Shown here: positions 6,505-10,323 of the stretch, in pieces
How the letters are laid out: each line of letters begins with the position of its first letter
Numbering within the stretch: the first letter of the stretch is position 1
Source: Solobacterium sp.
Lineage (GTDB): Bacteria > Bacillota_I > Bacilli_A > Erysipelotrichales > Erysipelotrichaceae
NCBI GenBank assembly: GCA_016291725.1
Contig: JAEEYJ010000142.1
Coordinates: 1 to 10,323, forward strand
DNA length: 10,323 bases
Direction: 5' to 3'
Position numbers and translations under genes: made by a program
The notes under the pieces: model-generated
What the model was told of the DNA's origin: nothing
What the model saw: only the letters and a program-made list of their open reading frames with translations
Databases searched by the model: none

Positions 6505-6560
6505 GTATTCTGCCGGCAGTACACATTCCTCCGGAACCGGAGAAACCATGATAGAGATAT

Positions 6561-6696
6561 AAGCAAACCGGGAATTGTACAGGAGAAAAGGGATGGACAG
6601 GCGGGAAAAGAAAAAACCGCTGCCTGCCAACAGTACCTGGGAAACCGGATGCAGTACAGGATGATAATGGAAAAGTACAGACAGTACGGTTTGCTT
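6561..6696. repeat. Ten-base terminal inverted repeat enclosing 136 bases
   Basis: AAGCAAACCG and its exact reverse complement bound a 136-base segment. No target-site duplication is visible at its ends, so a miniature transposable element is not established; long-range RNA pairing is an alternative. Confidence 0.45.
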
Positions 6697-6716
6697 GGTT
6701 GATCGGCAGCGGTATG

Positions 6717-6743
6717 CCGGGTTCATGAGGACCCCGGATTTTT
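6717..6743 (+). terminator. Plus-strand terminator in the intergenic block
   Basis: CCGGGTTC pairs with GGACCCCGG through an eight-pair stem with one bulged C and an ATGA loop, then ATTTTT. No annotated plus-strand gene lies immediately before it, which hints at an unrecognised short transcript. Confidence 0.55.
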
Positions 6744-6798
6744 AACGGCAGAACGGCAGATGCCTCGGCGAACCGGAAGGTTCAGCAGGAAGCGTATT

Positions 6799-8406
6799 TC
6801 AGGCACGGTCTCCCGTTGAGTAGTATTTGTCCTTGTCCAGCAATCCCTCCTGATTGGCTACGATCAAGGAACCGACCATGTCGCATACGGCATTGTTCGC
6901 GGTCCGGAGCAGACCGGCAATGACTTCTACTCCGAGAACCATCGAGACAGCTTCTTCCACCGGAAGGCCGATTGTTCTCAGCAATGCAGTCAGGCAGATG
7001 ATGGAGGAACCCATGACCGGCGGAGCGCCAGCGGACAGAAGAAGGATTGCGAACGTTAGAGTGAAGTAGACGGACAGATTGATCGGCAGGCCGTAAAGCC
7101 GGGCAAGCAGCAGTCCGAATACAGACATATAGACCGTAGTGCCGTCCATATTGACCGTGGCACCGAGAGGGATCGAAAGAGAGTAGACTTTCTTATCGAT
7201 GCCGAGGCTTTCACACACTTTCATGTTGAGGGGAATCGCAGCGCTGGAAGAGCCGATTCCGATGACCTGAAGCATGTAGGGCAGGTATTTTCTGGTGAAG
7301 ACAAGAGGCCGGAGCTTTCCAAGAACGAGCAGCAGCAAGTGATAGAAGATGATCATGAGCACGATTGCCAGCACATATACACCGATGCCGATGATGATCG
7401 GAAGCCCCATACCGTTTCCTCCGGAACCGCCGAGAAGCACTTCACCGATGATGCAGAAAATCAGCAGGGGCATAAAGCCTACCAGGGTATTCGTAATCCG
7501 GAGGAAGACCTCGTTCCCGGCATTGATGAAGTCCTGGAATGCCTTTCCTTTGGTTCCGACAGCCGCCGTACCCAGACCGATGATGACCGCCAGGAAGATG
7601 ATCTGCACCGTGTCCGCATTGAGGAATGATGCCACGATATTGTCCGGGATGACATTCATGAGCGAATCGGTAAAGGACATCTTCACGCCTGCCTGCCCGA
7701 GGTCGGCCGCCTGCAGATTCAGGTTTCCGTATTTGTACGGTTTGATCAGCTCAACCAGTACGAAGCCGATCGCCGTCGCGCACATGGTAGTGAACGCATA
7801 GAGGCTCATGGTCTTGCCGCCGATCCGGCCGAGCTGGGATGTATCCCCGAACCCAACGATGGCACTGGCTATGGAGAAGAACACCAGCGGCGGAATCAGC
7901 ATATTGAGGCAGTTCATGAACAGTGTCTTGCCTGTGGTCATGACCTGTGTGGATACCCACTGGCAGACCTGCGGAGTCGAAGCGGTTCTGAGTGCCATGG
8001 ACAGGGCAATGCTCAGGAGCGCCGCGAAGACCAGTTTGTAGAGCAGTAAATAACGGGATTTGAAGGCAGTGATGGTAATGGTATTCGTGCCTTTTGAACT
8101 TTTGATATGGATATCCGACGCAAAGGACTTCATCAAAGCAGCGTGCATCTGGTCATCATTCGTATCCGCCACCGGATCAAAGACCTCACCCTTGGCCGTC
8201 ATACGGATCTTCAGGTTGCCGCCGAAATAGCTTACACCGATGGTGACTTCATCTCCGGTGGTGTGTTCAAGCATGGTGACAAGCGTCTCCTCAGACATAA
8301 GGAGCGCTCTGTTTTCTTCATTGTTCTTCAGCTTGTGCTTCTGGACATTGCTGCGTATAAACGACAGCATTTCCTCGACTTCACTTTTTCTAAAGCTTTT
8401 TTTCAT
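6799..8406 (-). CDS. Dicarboxylate/amino acid:cation symporter with N-terminal GHKL-like domain
   Basis: A 535-residue protein in two parts. Residues 1-116 are soluble and resemble anti-sigma-factor-type HATPase domains: MSEETLVTMLEHT (37-49) recalls their E...N..EH box with Thr44 in place of Asn, then VTIGVSYFGG, LKIRMTAKGEVFDP (65-78) and KGTNTITIT (105-113). Residues 119-535 are a sodium:dicarboxylate symporter (SDF/DAACS) domain: serine-rich GIGSSSAAIP (383-392), NMDGT (419-423), GAPPVMGSS, and RTANNAVCD (501-509). R501, N505 and D509 match GltPh R397, N401 and D405, but G498 replaces D394, the ligand of the amino group. Sodium-coupled uptake of a carboxylate is expected at the cytoplasmic membrane. 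The family is usually about 400-440 residues; the extra length is the N-terminal domain. ATG 8406 has only a weak AGGT site. No clear intrinsic terminator follows. Confidence 0.88.
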   Translation of the reverse strand: MKKSFRKSEVEEMLSFIRSNVQKHKLKNNEENRALLMSEETLVTMLEHTTGDEVTIGVSYFGGNLKIRMTAKGEVFDPVADTNDDQMHAALMKSFASDIHIKSSKGTNTITITAFKSRYLLLYKLVFAALLSIALSMALRTASTPQVCQWVSTQVMTTGKTLFMNCLNMLIPPLVFFSIASAIVGFGDTSQLGRIGGKTMSLYAFTTMCATAIGFVLVELIKPYKYGNLNLQAADLGQAGVKMSFTDSLMNVIPDNIVASFLNADTVQIIFLAVIIGLGTAAVGTKGKAFQDFINAGNEVFLRITNTLVGFMPLLIFCIIGEVLLGGSGGNGMGLPIIIGIGVYVLAIVLMIIFYHLLLLVLGKLRPLVFTRKYLPYMLQVIGIGSSSAAIPLNMKVCESLGIDKKVYSLSIPLGATVNMDGTTVYMSVFGLLLARLYGLPINLSVYFTLTFAILLLSAGAPPVMGSSIICLTALLRTIGLPVEEAVSMVLGVEVIAGLLRTANNAVCDMVGSLIVANQEGLLDKDKYYSTGDRA

Positions 8407-8476
8407 ATCTTTTACCTGTACATGCTTCTCCGGACTGACAGTGCAGAAGACCCGCCTGCCATCAGGCTCTGAAGAA

Positions 8477-8485
8477 ATAATAGCA
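8477..8485 (-). promoter_or_regulatory. Extended -10 promoter for the symporter gene
   Basis: The minus strand reads TGCTATTAT, an extended -10, 70 bases before ATG 8406. It lies within AATAAT-AGC-ATTATT (8476-8490), a perfect six-base inverted repeat. The -35 region is weak. Confidence 0.45.
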
Positions 8486-8501
8486 TTATTGCTGTACTGC
8501 C

Positions 8502-8530
8502 GGGACAGGGATTTCCGGATAGAGTATAAT
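8502..8530 (+). promoter_or_regulatory. Promoter of the small unknown gene
   Basis: GGGACA (8502-8507, four of six matches to TTGACA) and a perfect TATAAT (8525-8530) are 17 bases apart, 32 bases before ATG 8563. Confidence 0.55.
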
Positions 8531-8562
8531 TCATACAGCAGTATAGAACGGAGGTCTGTTCC

Positions 8563-8919
8563 ATGAGCGGTACAAGCATAATGCTGAAAAGAATATCTTC
8601 CGAAAGCCTGATAACATTATCGCAGACGGTTACAGCCGGAATGATCGGTTCCGATGCTGATCTGATCTTCCAGAATCTTTCGAAGGAAGAAGATACAGAG
8701 ATCCTGCTGCTGGTCTTCGAGAAATACTTCTTCAGGATCGGCAGCTATGCAGCACTGACCATACAGTGCATCAACCGCGGCAATGAACAGACAGCTGCTG
8801 TCGTAGGAACCGGGGGCGGTGCGGGAATCTGGAACGTCAGCTACGGAGCCAACAATGCATTTGCCCAGAATGCGAAAAGCATCCTGGAAAAGGCCGGCTT
8901 TGAAGTGTGTACGGGCTAG
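8563..8919 (+). CDS. Small protein of unknown function, possibly DUF6054-like
   Basis: A 118-residue protein, start fixed by CGGAGGT (8549-8555) eight bases from ATG. It has no signal peptide or membrane helix. The middle EILLLVFEKYFFRIGSYAAL and ALTIQCINRGNEQTAAVVGT look like alternating beta strands, then GTGGGAGIWNVSYGANNAF and a closing helix ending AKSILEKAGFEV. The Gly-rich stretch after a strand and the ~115-residue length recall the small Bacillota family DUF6054, but this is from memory of its general look and is not certain. The GGGAG stretch is not a recognisable P-loop, as no GK[ST] follows. It is divergent from the symporter and upstream of the riboswitch. Function unknown. Confidence 0.7.
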   Translation: MSGTSIMLKRISSESLITLSQTVTAGMIGSDADLIFQNLSKEEDTEILLLVFEKYFFRIGSYAALTIQCINRGNEQTAAVVGTGGGAGIWNVSYGANNAFAQNAKSILEKAGFEVCTG

Positions 8920-8923
8920 AATG

Positions 8924-8953
8924 AGCAGGATGGGCACCGTACTGCTGTCTTTT
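8924..8953 (+). terminator. Possible weak terminator after the small unknown gene
   Basis: AGCAG (8924-8928) pairs with CTGCT (8942-8946), with GG/ACC pairing possible inside, and TCTTTT follows a few bases later. The stem is short, so read-through into the riboswitch region is plausible. Confidence 0.25.
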
Positions 8954-8994
8954 CCGGCTGTGCGGCAAAAAACGGTGTATATTGAGTAAAAGTG

Positions 8995-9003
8995 TGGTAT
9001 GAT
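8995..9003 (+). promoter_or_regulatory. Extended -10 promoter of the riboswitch/antiporter unit
   Basis: TGGTATGAT, an extended -10 identical to the one before the molybdopterin oxidoreductase gene. It would start RNA near 9010, exactly where the aptamer begins. The -35 region is weak. Confidence 0.55.
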
Positions 9004-9010
9004 CTGCCTT

Positions 9011-9096
9011 GTTGAGGGAGTAACCTGCGTATCCTGCGCAGGCAGATCGTCATCACGGTGAAAGCCCGGTCTGTCTTGAAATGGTGAGACTCATGC
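9011..9096 (+). ncRNA. yybP-ykoY (manganese) riboswitch aptamer
   Basis: The 5' side carries TGAGGGAGTAACC (9013-9025), close to the conserved GGGGAGUAGC opening of yybP-ykoY RNAs. It is followed by hairpin CCTGCG/CGCAGG (9024-9029 with 9037-9042), arm CAGATC/GGTCTG (9043-9048 with 9068-9073) containing the typical CGTCATCAC and GGTGAAAGCC, and the 3' element GGTGAGAC (9083-9090), matching the conserved GCAAGAC-type strand. TGAG (9013-9016) closes with CTCA (9090-9093) as P1. This class binds Mn2+ and usually turns on Mn2+ exporters when the metal is high. It lies between its own promoter and a terminator, directly before the cation antiporter. Recognition is by eye; a covariance-model search would settle it. 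Confidence 0.82.
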
Positions 9097-9126
9097 ATGG
9101 TTCTGGCTGTGTATGGATGAGACAGG

Positions 9127-9152
9127 CACAGTCGGACAGACTGTGTTTTTTT
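9127..9152 (+). terminator. Riboswitch expression-platform terminator
   Basis: CACAGTC (9127-9133) pairs with GACTGTG (9139-9145) around GGACA, followed by seven T residues. CTGTG at 9107-9111 could pair with the 5' arm (CACAG, 9127-9131) as an antiterminator, giving a switch in which the ligand-bound aptamer allows read-through. The antiporter's ribosome binding site follows directly. Confidence 0.85.
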
Positions 9153-9166
9153 ACAGGAGAAGAGAT

Positions 9167-10132
9167 ATGTTGAAAGCTGTATTATTGTTCCTGCTGGGCT
9201 TCGCACTGCTGATCAAGGGTGGAGACTGGTTCGTGGACGGATCTGTCGGCATCGCCCACCGTTTTCATCTGCCGGAGCTTCTGATCGGAGCTACGGTCGT
9301 TTCCATCGGCACAACACTGCCGGAGGTGATGGTATCATCCCAGGCTGCACTGCAGCACAATGCCGGGATATCCTACGGCAATGCAATCGGATCCATCATC
9401 TGCAACACTTCCTTGATCGCTGCGCTGACGATTGCAGTGCGGCCGGGAGAGGTCAGCCGGAAGTCCCTGCAGCTGCCTGCAGCGGCGTTCTTCCTGGCGG
9501 CCGTCTTCTATTCTTTGATCGCCTATACGCAGGGTGAATTCCGCAGATGGCAGGGACTGGTATTCCTGGTGATGTTCGTGGTCTACATGTTCCTGTCTGT
9601 GAAAGCGATGCAGAGCGGCGATATGGCTCCGTCAGCGGAAGAAGAGGAGCAGAAGGAATCCTCCATGGGCAAAGATATCGCTCTGCTGGTCATCGGCGCT
9701 GCGGCGATCGCCTGGGGTGCCAACCTTCTCGTAAACAACGGCACCATCATCGCGGCAGCCCTGGGTGTACCGGATTCCGTCATCGGACTGACCATGGTCG
9801 CTCTGGGCACTTCACTGCCTGAGCTGGTGACCGCAGTCACCTCTCTGCTGAAGGGACACAGTGCACTGTCGCTGGGCAACGTTATCGGTGCCAACCTGTT
9901 CAACATCATTCTGGTCAGTGGTATGGCCATTACCATCTCACCGTTCAAGGTTCCGGCGGAGAAGACCCTGATGGGCATCAATTCCTCTCTGCTGGTGGAT
10001 ATCCCGCTGATGCTGGCAGTCATGGCGATCCTGTGCGTTCCGGCACTGAAGAACGAAAAGCTCTACCGCTGGCAGGGAATCCTGCTGCTGTGCATCTATA
10101 CAGTATTCACTGTCTATCAGTTTGTTGTGTAA
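9167..10132 (+). CDS. CaCA-family calcium/cation:sodium antiporter, probable Mn2+ or Ca2+ exporter
   Basis: A 321-residue integral membrane protein with about ten hydrophobic segments in two homologous halves. Each half has an alpha-repeat: GTTLPE (48-53) followed by GNAIGS (71-76), and GTSLPE (214-219) followed by GNVIGAN (237-243). E53 and E219 match the two ion-coordinating glutamates known from NCX_Mj (E54, E213), and N80 and N246 fill the neighbouring positions. An acidic cytosolic-type loop (147-168, with EEEEQKE) joins the halves. Length is normal for the YrbG-like bacterial branch. It should exchange a divalent cation for Na+ or H+ across the cytoplasmic membrane; databases usually say Ca2+/Na+, but the upstream yybP-ykoY element points to Mn2+ export. 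The start at 9167 has AGGAGA upstream; an in-frame ATG at 9113 lies before the terminator hairpin and is rejected. Confidence 0.9.
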   Translation: MLKAVLLFLLGFALLIKGGDWFVDGSVGIAHRFHLPELLIGATVVSIGTTLPEVMVSSQAALQHNAGISYGNAIGSIICNTSLIAALTIAVRPGEVSRKSLQLPAAAFFLAAVFYSLIAYTQGEFRRWQGLVFLVMFVVYMFLSVKAMQSGDMAPSAEEEEQKESSMGKDIALLVIGAAAIAWGANLLVNNGTIIAAALGVPDSVIGLTMVALGTSLPELVTAVTSLLKGHSALSLGNVIGANLFNIILVSGMAITISPFKVPAEKTLMGINSSLLVDIPLMLAVMAILCVPALKNEKLYRWQGILLLCIYTVFTVYQFVV

Positions 10133-10138
10133 TGAATG

Positions 10139-10173
10139 CCGCTCGCTGTATTGCAGGGGGCGGTTTTCCTTTT
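10139..10173 (+). terminator. Intrinsic terminator after the antiporter gene
   Basis: CCGCTC (10139-10144) pairs with GGGCGG (10158-10163, one G-T pair), with an inner CTG/CAG stem after a single G-G mismatch and a five-base loop, then TTTTCCTTTT. Confidence 0.8.
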
Positions 10174-10181
10174 CCCTGTGC

Positions 10182-10210
10182 TTGAACAGAAGCCGGAGTA
10201 AACGTATAGT
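10182..10210 (+). promoter_or_regulatory. Promoter of the cyclophilin gene
   Basis: TTGAAC (10182-10187) and TATAGT (10205-10210) are 17 bases apart, 24 bases before ATG 10235. Confidence 0.6.
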
Positions 10211-10234
10211 GAAACTGTGAGAGGAGCCAGCGCA

Positions 10235-10323
10235 ATGAACCCGAAAGCAACCATTCATATGTCGTCCGGAAACAGGATCGTGATCGAACTGCTTCCGGAA
10301 GCTGCACCGAATACGGTGAACAG
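10235..10323 (+). CDS. Peptidyl-prolyl cis-trans isomerase (cyclophilin type), N-terminal fragment
   Basis: The first 29 residues of a gene cut by the right edge. ATIHMSSGNRIVIELLPE followed by AAPNTVN matches the first two strands and the start of helix 1 of bacterial cyclophilins (pattern G.I.IEL.P..AP.TV.NF). These enzymes speed proline isomerisation during protein folding. There is no signal peptide in the part seen, so it is probably cytosolic. AGGAG at 10222-10226 is eight bases before the ATG. It has its own promoter and follows the antiporter's terminator, so it is a separate transcription unit. Confidence 0.8.
   Translation, partial: MNPKATIHMSSGNRIVIELLPEAAPNTVN

Larger units (their letters stand above)
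6507..6798. other. Structured intergenic region without a convincing gene
   Basis: About 290 bases between two 3' gene ends. Seen: a ten-base inverted repeat (AAGCAAACCG 6561-6570 with CGGTTTGCTT 6687-6696); a nine-base one (ACCGCTGCC 6616-6624 with GGCAGCGGT 6705-6713) whose arms interleave with the first; a direct repeat AAACCGG-N5-GTACAGGA at 6565-6584 and 6642-6661; six GTAC tetranucleotides between 6519 and 6687; small hairpins at 6530-6543 and 6770-6783; and a plus-strand terminator at 6717-6743. A 23-codon frame (ATG 6593, stop 6662-6664) has AGGAGA six bases upstream, but coding is not supported otherwise. Possible readings are a small RNA, a short mobile-element remnant, or the 3' UTR of the symporter. 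I match it to no known RNA family. Confidence 0.5.

Noticed and set aside
6561..6696. Miniature inverted-repeat transposable element
   Set aside because: The ten-base terminal repeats are suggestive, but no target-site duplication is seen and no second copy is present in the window, so it is listed only as an inverted repeat.
6616..6713. Intrinsic terminator of the symporter on the minus strand
   Set aside because: A nine-base stem does end at a T-rich run, but its loop would be about 80 bases, too long for a confident intrinsic terminator.
6439..6726. Minus-strand frame of 95 codons across the intergenic block
   Set aside because: It overlaps the end of the PhnD-like gene and its terminator, has no good ribosome binding site and shows a low-information sequence.
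9113..9166. Upstream in-frame ATG that would extend the antiporter by 18 residues
   Set aside because: The extension would be encoded by the terminator hairpin and T-run of the riboswitch, and the ATG at 9167 has a proper ribosome binding site and begins the first membrane helix.

Overview
The window looks like a chromosomal stretch from a Bacillota (Firmicutes) bacterium, probably an anaerobe of the Erysipelotrichia/Clostridia type. The reasons are strong AGGAGG-type ribosome binding sites before most genes, TGA used as an ordinary stop codon, a yybP-ykoY riboswitch, a molybdopterin oxidoreductase, and an SPFH / zinc-ribbon / TPM gene trio like Bacillus subtilis ydjGHI. The taxonomic guess is inference. 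No transposase, integrase, CRISPR array, tRNA or rRNA is visible.

Left part (1-913): the 5' end of a molybdopterin oxidoreductase gene runs off the left edge on the minus strand. Divergent from it is a two-gene plus-strand unit (CPGT glutaredoxin-like protein, three-helix small membrane protein) closed by a clear intrinsic terminator.

Minus-strand operon (961-4170): an SPFH/band-7 protein with two C-terminal zinc ribbons, a membrane-anchored double-zinc-ribbon protein and a secreted or anchored TPM-domain protein are read in that order from one promoter to one terminator. In B. subtilis the equivalent proteins work with PspA in envelope stress, but no pspA lies in this operon.

Lipoprotein region (4195-6504): two plus-strand genes encode lipoproteins. 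The first is of unknown function with a repeated motif. The second is a PhnD-like substrate-binding protein with no ABC transporter ATPase or permease gene beside it. A terminator follows.

Intergenic block (6507-6798): about 290 bases without a convincing gene. It holds long inverted repeats, a spaced direct repeat and a plus-strand terminator, and may encode a small RNA or be a mobile-element remnant.

Right part (6799-10323): a minus-strand sodium-coupled dicarboxylate/amino-acid symporter carries an unusual N-terminal domain resembling a GHKL ATPase. Divergent from it is a small unknown gene. A yybP-ykoY (manganese) riboswitch with a terminator expression platform then precedes a CaCA-family cation antiporter, which suggests that the antiporter exports Mn2+. 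The start of a cyclophilin gene with its own promoter reaches the right edge.
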